In this document: one piece after another, positions 34,259 through 43,999 of the stretch
How the letters are laid out: each line of letters begins with the position of its first letter
How positions within the stretch are numbered: the stretch's first letter is position 1
Assembly (NCBI RefSeq): GCF_039595395.1
Contig: NZ_JBCNLP010000001.1
Span: 4,092,001 to 4,156,000 of the forward strand
DNA: 64,000 nucleotides
Direction of reading: 5' to 3'
Source of the DNA: Novosphingobium sp.
GTDB lineage: Bacteria; Pseudomonadota; Alphaproteobacteria; Sphingomonadales; Sphingomonadaceae
Made by a program: the position numbers and the translations under genes
Notes under the pieces: model-generated
Seen by the model: the letters and a program-made list of their open reading frames with translations, nothing else
Databases searched by the model: none
Told to the model about the DNA's origin: nothing

Positions 34259-36214
34259 TTAATTCACCCGAACCCAGGGCTCGCTCATCCCCCGCTCCAG
34301 CAGCACCGCCAAAGGAGCAGGTCGCCCGAAATGGTACCCCTGCAACACATCGCACCCGGCCAGCCGCAACATGCTGGCCTGCATCTCATTCTCCACACCC
34401 TCCGCCGCCACACGCATGTCGAGCCCGCGCGCCATCTGCACCATGCCCGAAACCAGCATCGCCGCCCGCCTGTCGCGCCCCAGCCCGGCGCTGAGCGTGC
34501 GGTCCAGCTTCACGCAATCGAAGCCATAGCTTTGCAGATAGCCGATGCTGGCAAAGCCGGTGCCGAAATCGTCCAGCGCCACGGCCACGCCCATCTTCTG
34601 GAAGGCGGCGATGGCGTGGCGGGCGCGCTCGGGGTGATCGATGAGGTAGGTTTCGGTGATCTCGATCTGGAGTCGGGTGGGATCGAAGCCGGTTTCGGCC
34701 AGCACCTGCGCGACATCGGCCTCGAAGCCGGGCTGGCGGAACTGGGCTGGCGAAACATTGACGCTGAGCATCAGCCCGTGCGGGCCAACCTCCTGACAGG
34801 CGCGGCGCAGCACGAACTGGCCGAGGGGGTGAATCAACCCGCAAGCCTCGGCGATCTCGATGAAATGGTCGGGGCCGAGCATACCCTCGGGGCGGCCGGG
34901 CCAGCGCAGCAACGCCTCGACGCCGAGCAGGCGGCCGGTGTCGGCGTCGATCAGGCCCTGGTAGGCGACATCGAACTCGCCGCGGGCCAGGCCCTGGCGC
35001 AGGTCGATCTCGATCTGCCGGCGGTGGCGGCGGTCGGCGTCGAAATTGGCGTGATAGTGGCGGATACCGCCCTTGCCGTCGCTCTTGGCGCGATACATCG
35101 CGGTGTCGGCGCGACGCATCAGCTCATAGGAACTGATCGCGCCGCCCTCATCATGGGCGACGCCGATGCTGGCCCCGATATGGACCTCATGCGCGTCGAG
35201 CACGATGGTGCGGGTGAGCGCGGTGAGCGCCTCCAGCGCCAAAGCGTTGGCGGTGGCTGCCGCGTCTGTGCCCTGCACCAGCACGGCGAATTCGTCGCCG
35301 CCAAGGCGCACCAGCATGGCGCGGTCGCGGCAGACCTTGCCCAGCACCAGCGCGATCTCGCGGATCAGCGCGTCGCCCACATCATGGCCGTGGGTGTCGT
35401 TGATGTCCTTGAAGCCGTCGAGGTCGATGAAGATCACCGCCTGACTGGCGGCGCCCTTCCCGCGCGAGGCATCCAGCCGCGTGAGCAGCGCGCGCCGGTT
35501 GGGCAGGCCGGAGAGCGCATCGGTGAGCGCGATGCGGCGGTTTTCCTCGGAGAGCTGGCGCATCGCGCTCTGGCGGCGGCGCAGGTCGCGGCGCGAGCGG
35601 ACCAGCGCCACGAAGGAGCGATGCTGGCGGAACATGATCAGCACGACGGCGCTCGACACCAGCGCGAAGTTGATCGCCTGCACCACCATGCCCTGCGGAT
35701 AGGCGATGAGGAAAAACGTGAGAAAGGGCAGCGTCGAAACCGTCGCCAGCCCCAGCGCGACCGAGGGCAGCGGCATCAGGCAGATCACACAGGCCACCTG
35801 AGTCAGCGCCACGAAAAAGGCGATCTGCCCGCGCTGCACCGTATCGGCCGGCGGATAGAGCAGCCCGCCCCAGGCCATGAAGGCGGTGGTCATCACCACC
35901 GCCAGCAGGCCGGTGTTGCGGATATGGCGGCGGATCTGCGAGTCGGAGAAATAGGTCAGGCGCCGCCGCGACCACCATACGCCGCGCGACAGGCAGATCA
36001 GGCAGAGCATCACCGGAAAGATGCCGTCGACCACGCCATGCCCCGGCCCGGTGACACTGAGCCATAGCGCCAGCGTGCTGCAGGCCACCACGAAATAGAG
36101 AATCGGCAATTGCCCGATCAGCGCCCGGAACTGGGCGCGCATCAGGTCGGCATCGCGTGTCTGCAGTCGGTAGAGGTCCGAAAGCCCGCGCAAGCTACTT
36201 ATCAGGCGATTCAC
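34259..36214 (-). CDS. Membrane GGDEF-EAL cyclic-di-GMP protein
   Basis: The 651-residue protein has five or six N-terminal membrane helices (residues 30-205), then a GGDEF domain with an intact RLGGDEF motif near residue 305, and an EAL domain with GVEALLRW near residue 412. Other EAL motifs are present too (ITETYLIDH, ALDDFGTGFASIGYL, AAEGVE). Both domains keep their signature residues, so it could make and break c-di-GMP. Its signal is not known. It has its own promoter region of about 250 bp shared with the divergent PAP2 gene. Confidence 0.93.
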   Translation of the reverse strand: MNRLISSLRGLSDLYRLQTRDADLMRAQFRALIGQLPILYFVVACSTLALWLSVTGPGHGVVDGIFPVMLCLICLSRGVWWSRRRLTYFSDSQIRRHIRNTGLLAVVMTTAFMAWGGLLYPPADTVQRGQIAFFVALTQVACVICLMPLPSVALGLATVSTLPFLTFFLIAYPQGMVVQAINFALVSSAVVLIMFRQHRSFVALVRSRRDLRRRQSAMRQLSEENRRIALTDALSGLPNRRALLTRLDASRGKGAASQAVIFIDLDGFKDINDTHGHDVGDALIREIALVLGKVCRDRAMLVRLGGDEFAVLVQGTDAAATANALALEALTALTRTIVLDAHEVHIGASIGVAHDEGGAISSYELMRRADTAMYRAKSDGKGGIRHYHANFDADRRHRRQIEIDLRQGLARGEFDVAYQGLIDADTGRLLGVEALLRWPGRPEGMLGPDHFIEIAEACGLIHPLGQFVLRRACQEVGPHGLMLSVNVSPAQFRQPGFEADVAQVLAETGFDPTRLQIEITETYLIDHPERARHAIAAFQKMGVAVALDDFGTGFASIGYLQSYGFDCVKLDRTLSAGLGRDRRAAMLVSGMVQMARGLDMRVAAEGVENEMQASMLRLAGCDVLQGYHFGRPAPLAVLLERGMSEPWVRVN

Positions 36215-36409
36215 GTTCGAAGGAAACCTGTCGCTGGCATGTAGGGCCCCTTATGCCCGCAGCCCGCGCAAAAACGGTTAGTGGCATACCGGGAAAATCC
36301 CTAGGGCCGGGGTTGAGGGACCAACGGACGGGGATTTGCTGCATCACTTGCTGATGAAAGCGCGCCGGGAAGCCCGCCTGCCCCTCGTTTCGTCGCGGTG
36401 CCGCTTGCA

Positions 36410-36421
36410 TTTTCATGAAAA
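36410..36421. promoter_or_regulatory. 12-bp palindrome upstream of the PAP2 gene
   Basis: TTTTCATGAAAA is a perfect 12-bp palindrome, 44 bp before the PAP2-like gene start and within the shared promoter region of the divergent GGDEF-EAL gene. It may be an operator or a chance palindrome. Confidence 0.25.
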
Positions 36422-36465
36422 CGTCACATGAAGCAGGCCGCTCCATCCAGTGATTCCCGAGGCCC

Positions 36466-37443
36466 ATGGACCAGCCTTACGATCCGCGTTTCGCCAAGCT
36501 TCGCCTGCCTCTGCTGTCGGCGCCCTTTATTCCCGGCAGGGTGATGGTGGGCGCGATCGGGGCCAGCGTGATGGTGGTGGCCGCTCTGCTGATCCATATC
36601 GACCTGATGATCGATCCGGCCGTGCCGCGTTTCTGGACGCTGTCGGCATGGTTCGTGGGGCTGGCGGTGCTGCGCTGGCTGCTGCGCGACGCAGTGGGCG
36701 GCGGGGCCGAGAAGCTGCGCGATTTCGCCGAATATGTGCTGACCTTCATGGGCATCAGCCTGCTGGGCGTGCTGGCCAGCTATGCGCTGGCGGGGTCGTC
36801 GCAGGGCTTCGTCGATGCCGAGCTTTATCATGCCGACCGGATGCTGCATTTCGACTGGCTGGCGCTGTACCATCTGGTCGCGGCCTCTCCGCTGCTTCAG
36901 CATCTGGGGCAGGCGGCCTATTCGAACATCTACATCACCCCGGCGATCCTGTTCCTGTCGATGGCGTGGCATGGCGAGAAGGCCAGCGCGCGCCATTTCC
37001 TGCTGACCTATTGGGTGGCGGTGGTGATGACCCTGCTGGTCTTCCCGCTGATGCCCGCCAAGGGCGCGCTGGATTTCCTGACCGACGGGCCGGTGCCCTA
37101 TATGCCGACCAGCGGGCGCTGGCAGGGGCTGATCATCCCCGAACTGCGCGCCCATTCGATCCTGAAGATCGATCTGGGGGCGCTGCAGGGTCTGGTCTGC
37201 GCGCCCAGCTTCCATACGGTGAGCGCGGTGCTTTACCTCGCCTGGGCATGGAAATCGCCCCGGCTGCGCTGGCTGCTGGTGCCGGTCAACATCGCCATGC
37301 TGATGGCAACGCCGATCGAGGGCGTGCATTATCTCTCGGACATGATTCTGGGCGCGGGGGTGGCGCTGCTGGCCATCGCGGCGGTGAACACATGGTTGCG
37401 GCGGCAGGCCACCCTGCCCGGCAAGCTGCTGGCCACCGCCTGA
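36466..37443 (+). CDS. PAP2-superfamily membrane protein (Aur1/Ipt1-like)
   Basis: The 325-residue protein has about six membrane helices and the PAP2_3-type motifs PSFHTVSAVLY and GVHYLSDMILG, which supply the two catalytic His residues and the Asp. Members include inositol phosphotransferases and lipid phosphate phosphatases. In a sphingolipid-making sphingomonad, a role in ceramide or phospholipid head-group transfer is possible but unproven. The start has GAGG close upstream. Confidence 0.87.
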   Translation: MDQPYDPRFAKLRLPLLSAPFIPGRVMVGAIGASVMVVAALLIHIDLMIDPAVPRFWTLSAWFVGLAVLRWLLRDAVGGGAEKLRDFAEYVLTFMGISLLGVLASYALAGSSQGFVDAELYHADRMLHFDWLALYHLVAASPLLQHLGQAAYSNIYITPAILFLSMAWHGEKASARHFLLTYWVAVVMTLLVFPLMPAKGALDFLTDGPVPYMPTSGRWQGLIIPELRAHSILKIDLGALQGLVCAPSFHTVSAVLYLAWAWKSPRLRWLLVPVNIAMLMATPIEGVHYLSDMILGAGVALLAIAAVNTWLRRQATLPGKLLATA

Positions 37444-37512
37444 AGAGGGGCGCCTGAGAAGGGGCGCGCGTGAGCAGTTTGGGGGCGGCTTGCGGGGGCG
37501 ATCTCCGCTGGC

Positions 37513-37528
37513 TATACCAAGCGGTATA
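37513..37528. promoter_or_regulatory. Candidate operator upstream of the aldo-keto reductase
   Basis: TATACC and GGTATA form a perfect dyad around AAGC, 35 bp before the start of the aldo-keto reductase gene. The form is like operators of TetR-type or related dimeric repressors; no such regulator gene is nearby in the window. Confidence 0.45.
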
Positions 37529-37563
37529 AATTGCTCCCCCACCCCTATCTATGAGGCATTTCC

Positions 37564-38604
37564 ATGGAATACCGTCCTCTCGGCCAGACCGGGATGCAGG
37601 TCAGCGCCGTCTGTCTTGGCACCATGACCTGGGGTTCGCAGAACACGCAGGATGAAGCCAATGCCCAGATCGACTTCGCGCTCGATCACGGCATCAACTT
37701 CCTCGACACCGCGGAGATGTATCCGGTCACTCCGGTCAGCATCGACACCTTCGGCCATACCGAGGCAATGATCGGCAACTGGCTGGCGCAGAGCGGCAAG
37801 CGCGACAAGATCGTGCTGGCCAGCAAGGTGTCGGGCCCGGCGCGCTGGTACGAGCTGCGCGGCGGCAACCGGCTGGACCGCCGCAACATCGAGGAAGCCA
37901 TCGACGGCAGCCTGAAGCGGCTGAAGACCGATTACCTCGACCTCTATCAGCTTCACTGGCCCGATCGCGGCGTGCCGATGTTCGGCGCGCGCGGGCTGCA
38001 GGGGCTGAACGATGACGCGCAGGTGGTCCCGCTGGAAGAGACGCTGAGCGTGATGGCCGATCTGGTGAAGGCCGGAAAGATCCGCGCCGTGGGCCTGTCG
38101 AACGAGACGCCCTGGGGCGTGGGTGAGGCGCTGCGTCTGGCGCGTGATGCGGGTCTGCCGCGCGTGGCCTCGATCCAGAACGCCTATTCGCTGCTGAACC
38201 GCACCTTCGAGGCGGGCCTGTCGGAGTTCGCCCTGCGTGAGGATGTGGGCCTGCTGGCCTATTCGCCGCTGGCGGCGGGTTATCTGTCGGGCAAGTATCT
38301 GGGCGGCACGGTGCCCGCTGGATCACGGCTGGACGTGGCCAAGCAGTTCCTGCGCTATGTCGTGCCGCAGGAGCGCGAGGCGACCGCGCGCTATGTCGGC
38401 ATCGCCCATGCGCTGGGGCTAACGCCGGTGCAACTGGCGCTGGGCTTTGTCTATTCGCGTGGCTTCGTGACCAGCTCGATCATCGGCGCGACCAGCGTGG
38501 AGCAGCTCAAGGAAAACATCGAGGGCAGCCTGACCAGACTGCCCGAAGAGGCCCTGAAGGCCATCGCCGAGGTCTATCAGATCCTGCCCGACCCCTGCCC
38601 TTAA
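37564..38604 (+). CDS. NADP(H)-dependent aldo-keto reductase (Tas-like)
   Basis: The 346-residue protein follows the aldo-keto reductase barrel. GTMTWGSQNT near the N-terminus, the catalytic Asp/Tyr region FLDTAEMYPV and the Lys in VLASKVSG are present, then YQLHWPDR and a C-terminal cofactor segment SSIIGATSVEQLKEN. The YPV motif is typical of Tas. AGG lies seven bases before the ATG. A hairpin terminator follows the gene. Confidence 0.93.
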   Translation: MEYRPLGQTGMQVSAVCLGTMTWGSQNTQDEANAQIDFALDHGINFLDTAEMYPVTPVSIDTFGHTEAMIGNWLAQSGKRDKIVLASKVSGPARWYELRGGNRLDRRNIEEAIDGSLKRLKTDYLDLYQLHWPDRGVPMFGARGLQGLNDDAQVVPLEETLSVMADLVKAGKIRAVGLSNETPWGVGEALRLARDAGLPRVASIQNAYSLLNRTFEAGLSEFALREDVGLLAYSPLAAGYLSGKYLGGTVPAGSRLDVAKQFLRYVVPQEREATARYVGIAHALGLTPVQLALGFVYSRGFVTSSIIGATSVEQLKENIEGSLTRLPEEALKAIAEVYQILPDPCP

Positions 38605-38611
38605 GCGGAAA

Positions 38612-38644
38612 GACCGGCGCCTCTACCAGGAGGCGCCGGTTTTC
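38612..38644 (+). terminator. Rho-independent terminator after the aldo-keto reductase
   Basis: ACCGGCGCCTC and GAGGCGCCGGT form an 11-bp stem with a short loop, followed by TTT. It lies between convergent genes, 8 bp after the aldo-keto reductase stop, and may serve both. Confidence 0.85.
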
Positions 38645-38676
38645 ACATCAACGGCGAACGTCGCCGGTGTCTGTCG

Positions 38677-39696
38677 TTAGCGGCGAACGTCGCCGCCGAT
38701 GCCCGTAAAGGCCTCGATCTCCCCCCGCGGCAGGCGGAAGAAATCGCCCTGCAAGGAATGCTTCAGCGCATTGCAGGCCAGGCCAAGTTCAGCCATGCGC
38801 TGCGTGTTACCCCCCTCCAGCCATGCGGCCAGCACACCGGCGGTAAAGGCATCGCCCGTGCCCAACCGGTCGAAAATATCGGTGATCTCGATTTCCGGCG
38901 TCTGGAACTGTTCATCGCGCGTATCGACGCGCGCGGCCAGACGGTGGTGAGTCTGCGTCAGGGCCGTGCGCGCGGTCGAGGCCATGACTTCCAGCTTGGG
39001 GAATGTGTCGAAGGCGGCCTGAACCGCTTCCCGCCGCCGCTCCGGCCCATCGCCCGAGAAAGGACGATCCAGCAGCAGCGTCATGTCCCGATGATTGCCG
39101 AAGAGGACATTCACATCGGCGATCAGGTCCATCAGAATATCGCGCGGATTGCTGTCCCAGGCCCCCCACAGCCTTTCGCGGAAATTGCAGTCGAAGGAGA
39201 TCGGCACGCCCAGCGCCACGGCAGCATCGATCCCCGCGCGCAGCAGATGAGCGCCCCCTTCGTTGAGCGCGGCGGTGATTCCCGAGATATGGAACAGGCT
39301 GGCGCCCTCAAGCGGGGCGCGGAAATCGAAGTCCTCGGGCTTGGCAACCGCGAAGGAGCTGCCCGCACGATCATAGGTGATGGCCGAAGGGCGCAAGCTG
39401 GCGCCGATCTCGAGGAAATAGAGCCCCATACGGCCTGGGCCCGCGCCGAAATGGCGCACGTCCACCCCCGTCGCGGCAATGGCGGCGCGCGCCTTGGCGC
39501 CCAGCGCATTGTCGGGCACACGGCCCAGAAACCAGGCTTCATGGCTCAGGGAGGTCAAGGCCACGGCGACATTGGCTTCCGCCCCGCCAATGGTCAGATC
39601 CAGCGATTGAGCTGCTGCAATCACTCGCCCAGGCGGCGTGGCCAAACGCAGCATCACCTCACCAAAGCAGACCACATGGCCCTTGCGAACGCGCAT
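38677..39696 (-). CDS. kdgK: 2-keto-3-deoxygluconate kinase (PfkB family)
   Basis: The roughly 339-residue protein matches PfkB sugar kinases of the KdgK type, which make KDPG for the Entner-Doudoroff pathway. It has FGEVMLRLATP at the start, the substrate-binding IGGAEANVA, a long middle region with ITYDRAGSSFA, and the catalytic RLGTGDAFTAG. I prefer the ATG at 39696, which has GGGAG upstream; ATG at 39717 adds seven residues. A dyad in the upstream region is a candidate sugar-responsive operator. Confidence 0.85.
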   Translation of the reverse strand: MRVRKGHVVCFGEVMLRLATPPGRVIAAAQSLDLTIGGAEANVAVALTSLSHEAWFLGRVPDNALGAKARAAIAATGVDVRHFGAGPGRMGLYFLEIGASLRPSAITYDRAGSSFAVAKPEDFDFRAPLEGASLFHISGITAALNEGGAHLLRAGIDAAVALGVPISFDCNFRERLWGAWDSNPRDILMDLIADVNVLFGNHRDMTLLLDRPFSGDGPERRREAVQAAFDTFPKLEVMASTARTALTQTHHRLAARVDTRDEQFQTPEIEITDIFDRLGTGDAFTAGVLAAWLEGGNTQRMAELGLACNALKHSLQGDFFRLPRGEIEAFTGIGGDVRR

Positions 39697-39780
39697 TCCT
39701 AACTCTCCCGTGAACATGCTTCGAAACAGGCCTTACCCTATGTTCAGGCCCATGCAGACGTCGCTTTGTTTCACCAATAA

Positions 39781-39794
39781 TGACACCGGTATCA
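39781..39794. promoter_or_regulatory. Candidate operator upstream of kdgK
   Basis: TGACACCGGTATCA is a 14-bp dyad with six of seven half-site pairs matching, about 85 bp upstream of the kdgK start. Its CCGG core is like LacI-type operators of sugar catabolism genes. No regulator gene is next to it. Confidence 0.45.
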
Positions 39795-39809
39795 CAAAGC
39801 AACGGACAT

Positions 39810-40796
39810 TCAGTCTTCCTCGCCCGGATGGCTCCCCGCCAGTTGCTTGGCGATCACCGCGCAGGCCATGAGCTGGATCTGGTGGAACAGCATCAGCGGC
39901 AGGATCACCACGCCGACAGCGGCGGGCGGAAACAGCACGCCCGCCATGGGCACGCCGCTGGCCAGGCTCTTCTTGCTGCCGCAGAACAGCAGCACGATCT
40001 GATCCTCGCGGCTGAAACCCAGCAGTCTGCCCAGCCCCCAGGTCGAGGCCAGCGCGACTGCCAGTAACGCCACATTGAGCAACAGGATCAGCCCCAACTG
40101 CGGCAGCGGCAGCTTGTGCCAGATGCTGAGGCCACCACCGGGAGGCGCCACCGCCGCCGAGAAGGCCGTGTACACCACCAGCAGGATCGAGCCGCGGTCG
40201 ACATAGCCCACCAACTGCTTGTGCCGCGCGACAAAACCGCCCACCACCGGGCGCAGCAGATGGCCCGCCACAAAGGGCAGCAGCAATTGCGCGATGATCT
40301 TCTCCACCGAGCCGATCGAAAGCTGCGCCCCAGCTCCGCCCATCAGCACACCCGCCAGCAGCGGCGTGATCACCAGCCCCAGAATGTTCGAAAACGACGC
40401 CGAGCAGATCGCCGCCGCGACATTACCCCGCGCGATGGAGGTAAAGGCAATCGAACTCTGCACTGTGGAGGGCAGCAGCGTCAGAAACAGCATGCCGCTG
40501 GCGATCAGCACCGGCAGGCCGGGAATCGCCTTCACCGCCAGCCCCAGCAGCGGGAAGAGCGCAAAGGTCACCGCCATCACCGCCAGATGCAGCCGCCAAT
40601 GCCCGGCGCCCGCCACAATGGCCTCTCGCGACAGTTTGGCGCCATGCAGGAAGAACAGCAGCACGATGCCCGCATTGGCCGCCCATTCGAACCCTGTCGC
40701 CGCCGCGCCGCGCGCAGGCAGCAGGCTGGCCAGCGCCACAGTGGCCAGCAGCGCAAGAATATAAGGATCAAGGGCAGATTTGATGCGCGCGAACAT
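39810..40796 (-). CDS. Bile acid:sodium symporter (SBF)-family transporter
   Basis: The 328-residue protein has nine to ten membrane helices and matches the SBF-like/SLC10A7-type group, with segments FFLHGAKLSREA, GMLFLTLLPSTVQSS and LFCGSKKSLASGVPMA. The substrate is unknown. I use the ATG at 40796; the longer frame upstream has no family match. It lies 93 bp upstream of kdgK on the same strand and is divergent from the aminotransferase. Confidence 0.88.
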   Translation of the reverse strand: MFARIKSALDPYILALLATVALASLLPARGAAATGFEWAANAGIVLLFFLHGAKLSREAIVAGAGHWRLHLAVMAVTFALFPLLGLAVKAIPGLPVLIASGMLFLTLLPSTVQSSIAFTSIARGNVAAAICSASFSNILGLVITPLLAGVLMGGAGAQLSIGSVEKIIAQLLLPFVAGHLLRPVVGGFVARHKQLVGYVDRGSILLVVYTAFSAAVAPPGGGLSIWHKLPLPQLGLILLLNVALLAVALASTWGLGRLLGFSREDQIVLLFCGSKKSLASGVPMAGVLFPPAAVGVVILPLMLFHQIQLMACAVIAKQLAGSHPGEED

Positions 40797-40951
40797 AGGG
40801 GAGAGTGTTCCGGTCAGAAGATGCTTTCGGTTGGACAGGGTAAGCCCAAGCGTCAACCCTCAATCTGATGCGCGATGTCGCCGCAAAATTAGAACACCCG
40901 CCTGATTCCGCGCCGCTTGGGGGCGTGTCACCGCTGTGCTAGGGCGCGGGC

Positions 40952-42088
40952 ATGACCGCCCTTATCGAACCCTTCCGCGCCATGCAGATCAGCCTGCGTG
41001 CTCATGAACTGGCAGCGCAGGGGCGCCGCATCATCCATATGGAGTTCGGCCAGCCCTCCACCAGCGCCCCTGCCGCCGCCATCGCCGCCGCGCATCGCGT
41101 GCTGGACAGCGACGCGCTGGGCTATTGGGAAAGCCGCCCGCTGAAGGAACGCATCGCCCGGCACTATGCCGAAACGCAAGGCGTCACCATCCGCCCGGAG
41201 CAGGTGATCCTGACCAGCGGCGCCTCGCCCGCGCTAGTGCTGGCGCTGTCGAGCGCTCTGGCCCCCGGCGCCCGCGTGGCAATGGCGCGGCCCGGCTATG
41301 TCGCCTATCGCAACACGGTGCGCACGCTGCATATGGAGGCGGTCGAACTGCCCTGCGGCGCGGATGAAGGCTATCAGATCAGCGCCGCCGCGCTTGCAGC
41401 GCTGGAGCCGGCCCCCGATGCGGTGATCATTGCCAGCCCCGCCAACCCCACCGGCACGATCATCCCGCCCGCCGAGCTGGCAGCGATTGCGCAGGTCTGC
41501 CACAAGCGCGGCATCCGCATCATCTCGGATGAGATCTACCATGGCCTGTCCTACACCGGCCCCACGCAGACCATGCTGGCGCATACGCAAGATGCTCTGG
41601 TGGTGAACAGCTTCTCCAAATATTTCAGCATGCCCGGCTGGCGGCTGGGCTGGCTGGTGGCGCCGCTCGATCTGGTCGATGCCGCCTATGCGCGGATGAG
41701 CAACCTGTTCCTCACCCCCCATGTGCTGAGCCAGCACGCGGGCCTGCTCGCCTTCGACGAGAAGGACGAGCTGGAAGGCCATATCGCCACCTATGCGCAG
41801 AACCGCGAATTGATGCTGGCCGCCCTGCCCGCGATGGGGCTGGCGCGCATCGCTCCGCCCGATGGCGCCTTCTACATCTGGGCCGACATCGCCCATCTGA
41901 CCGATGACAGCATCGCCTTCTGCACCCGCCTGCTTGAGGACACCGGCGTCTGCACCGCACCGGGGGTGGATTTCGACCCGCTCGAAGGGCACCGCTTCAT
42001 GCGCTTTTCCTTCGCGGTCTCGACCGCTCTGGTGGAGGAAGCCATCGCGCTGATGGTGCCTTGGTTCGCGGCGCAGGCCCGGCGCTGA
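40952..42088 (+). CDS. PLP-dependent class I/II aminotransferase
   Basis: The 378-residue protein has the fold type I pattern: FGQPSTSAP near the N-terminus, SGASPALVLAL, ASPANPTGT, SDEIYHGL and the PLP Lys in NSFSKYFSMPGWRLGW, then the C-terminal RFSFA with the carboxylate-binding Arg. The amino acid substrate cannot be set from motifs alone. The gene stands alone between divergent and tandem neighbours. Confidence 0.92.
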   Translation: MTALIEPFRAMQISLRAHELAAQGRRIIHMEFGQPSTSAPAAAIAAAHRVLDSDALGYWESRPLKERIARHYAETQGVTIRPEQVILTSGASPALVLALSSALAPGARVAMARPGYVAYRNTVRTLHMEAVELPCGADEGYQISAAALAALEPAPDAVIIASPANPTGTIIPPAELAAIAQVCHKRGIRIISDEIYHGLSYTGPTQTMLAHTQDALVVNSFSKYFSMPGWRLGWLVAPLDLVDAAYARMSNLFLTPHVLSQHAGLLAFDEKDELEGHIATYAQNRELMLAALPAMGLARIAPPDGAFYIWADIAHLTDDSIAFCTRLLEDTGVCTAPGVDFDPLEGHRFMRFSFAVSTALVEEAIALMVPWFAAQARR

Positions 42089-42175
42089 TCAGGAGGGCGA
42101 ATCCCGAAACTGTCAGCGAAGGTTCATAACGCCCCCCTCAACCTCCCCCACCGGCCTTGCAGCGAGCGGACAGGC

Positions 42176-43960
42176 ATGACCAAATTTCCTCATGAATCTC
42201 AAGAGAATCAGCCCTCACCCGGAGATATCATCAGCCGACGCTACCTGCTGACAGCGGCCACGGCACAAGCGGGTGCCATGGCCATCCTGTCCCCCTCGGT
42301 TGCCCAGGCGGCGCCTCTGCCGGGCGATCAGGCGGACGCCAGCGGCCAGCGCGACAGCAGCGCTTCCCTGGCCAGAGCGGGGCAAGCCGGTCCTGTCACC
42401 CTGGGACCCGGCACCTACCGCGTCGACGCCAGCATCACCATCGCCCACCATCTGAGCTTTCTGCCCGGTGCCCGGCTGCGGCTGGCGGCTGGCGTCACGG
42501 TCACGCTGGCGGGCGGCTTGAGCGCCGCGCCGCTCCAGATTTTCGAGGGCCCCGGCAGCATCGCCTTCCCAACCGGTGCCGCCCCGCTGGAAGGCTATCC
42601 GGAATGGTGGGGCGCCAGAACCAACGACGGCAACGCCGACAATCGGGCAGCCTTCACCGCCTGTCTTCAGGCCTGCCCGCTGATGCGGCTGCACAATGCC
42701 GACTATTTCTTCCACGACACCTGGGTCGCCAACGTCTCCTATCGCACCATTCGCGGCCATTACGGCGATTACAGCGATACTGGCCGCGGCACCCGCCTGG
42801 TGCTGACCGGCCCCGCGGCCCATACCGCGCCGCAGCTGATCGCAGGCACCTGGCCGGTGCCCGCCAGTCAGACACAGGCCGTCTGGTTCCTGCGGATCGA
42901 GGACATCGCCATCATCCGCGACGCCGGCCTCTATCCGGTAACCCCGCCCGAACCGCGCGACGACTATCGCTGCGTGGCCGGGGTGATCTTCGGCGGCGTG
43001 GTGCATTCCGGCCTGTCGCGTGTGCATGTCGCGGAAAGCCAGGTGGGCATCTGGGCCCATGGCGCGGTGCATTCCACACTGGACGACTGCATCGTCAACC
43101 GCTCGATCAAGGGCAATGGGGCCAATCCCGCCGCTGACACCTACATCGGTTTTCTCTTCGGCGGCCCGCGTGCCAATTACGGCTATATCGGCGCCAATGC
43201 CTCGATCTACGCGCGGCGCTGTCTGGCCGTGGGCAACAATGCGCTGACTGATACGGTCGGCATCCTGCTCAAGGACTTTCTGGGCGACACCTTTCTGGCC
43301 GACATGGAAACCGCGCTGCTGGCCACGGGGCTTCGCATCGACGGACAGGGGCGGGGCGATCAGGAGGCCGGGCAGGATATCAGCATTCATCACCCCATTC
43401 TGGATGGCTGCTCGTTTGCGGGGATGGATCTGCGCGGGCTCAACGCTTCCGCCAGCATCGGGATCGTCGATCCCTATATCGCGCCGACCGGCTCGGCGGC
43501 GGGCATTCGGCTGGATCTGTGCGCGGCGGCGCTCACCGTCACCGGTGGCCAAATCCTGGGGCCGACCGGTTCGACCGGCTTCAAGGCCCGCGCCTCGTCG
43601 GGCTTCGATGTCGATGGGTTGCGCATTCGCGATTGCAGCTATCCGGCGGTCCTTCAGGACGTCAGCGCATTTCGCCTGCGTCCCTCGATCCTCAACCGCT
43701 TCGTCAAGGCCGGGAATGCGGTTGCCGCCTCCGGCCAGATCACCGACGGTCTGATCGCGCCGATCGTGCAGGCGGTCGGCCAGACCTTCGGCACCGGGAT
43801 TGCCCTGAGCGGCAACGGCATCGAGCGCACGGAGTGCCATCTGACCACCATCGCCGCCAGCGCCCTGACCGGCGGTGGGGCCAGGCTGTCCTTCAACGGC
43901 AGTGCCGTGAATGGCGCCACATTTGGCCGGCATTGCATCGCCAGCGGCGTGACAGGCTGA
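42176..43960 (+). CDS. Tat-exported beta-helix protein (pectate-lyase-like)
   Basis: The 594-residue protein has a twin-arginine signal (SRRYLLTAA) with a cleavage site near AQAAPLPG. The mature part has the start of pectin-lyase-like proteins, YPEWWGARTNDGNADNRAAF, then a long region of short repeats rich in Gly, Asp and Asn fitting a right-handed beta-helix. It may cleave or bind a polysaccharide. It is convergent with the glycan cluster, with 39 bp between the stops, so action on the glycan made there is a reasonable guess. Confidence 0.75.
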   Translation: MTKFPHESQENQPSPGDIISRRYLLTAATAQAGAMAILSPSVAQAAPLPGDQADASGQRDSSASLARAGQAGPVTLGPGTYRVDASITIAHHLSFLPGARLRLAAGVTVTLAGGLSAAPLQIFEGPGSIAFPTGAAPLEGYPEWWGARTNDGNADNRAAFTACLQACPLMRLHNADYFFHDTWVANVSYRTIRGHYGDYSDTGRGTRLVLTGPAAHTAPQLIAGTWPVPASQTQAVWFLRIEDIAIIRDAGLYPVTPPEPRDDYRCVAGVIFGGVVHSGLSRVHVAESQVGIWAHGAVHSTLDDCIVNRSIKGNGANPAADTYIGFLFGGPRANYGYIGANASIYARRCLAVGNNALTDTVGILLKDFLGDTFLADMETALLATGLRIDGQGRGDQEAGQDISIHHPILDGCSFAGMDLRGLNASASIGIVDPYIAPTGSAAGIRLDLCAAALTVTGGQILGPTGSTGFKARASSGFDVDGLRIRDCSYPAVLQDVSAFRLRPSILNRFVKAGNAVAASGQITDGLIAPIVQAVGQTFGTGIALSGNGIERTECHLTTIAASALTGGGARLSFNGSAVNGATFGRHCIASGVTG

Positions 43961-43999
43961 AACCTGGCGGCACGCTCCACGGTGCGGAGCGTGCGCCCC

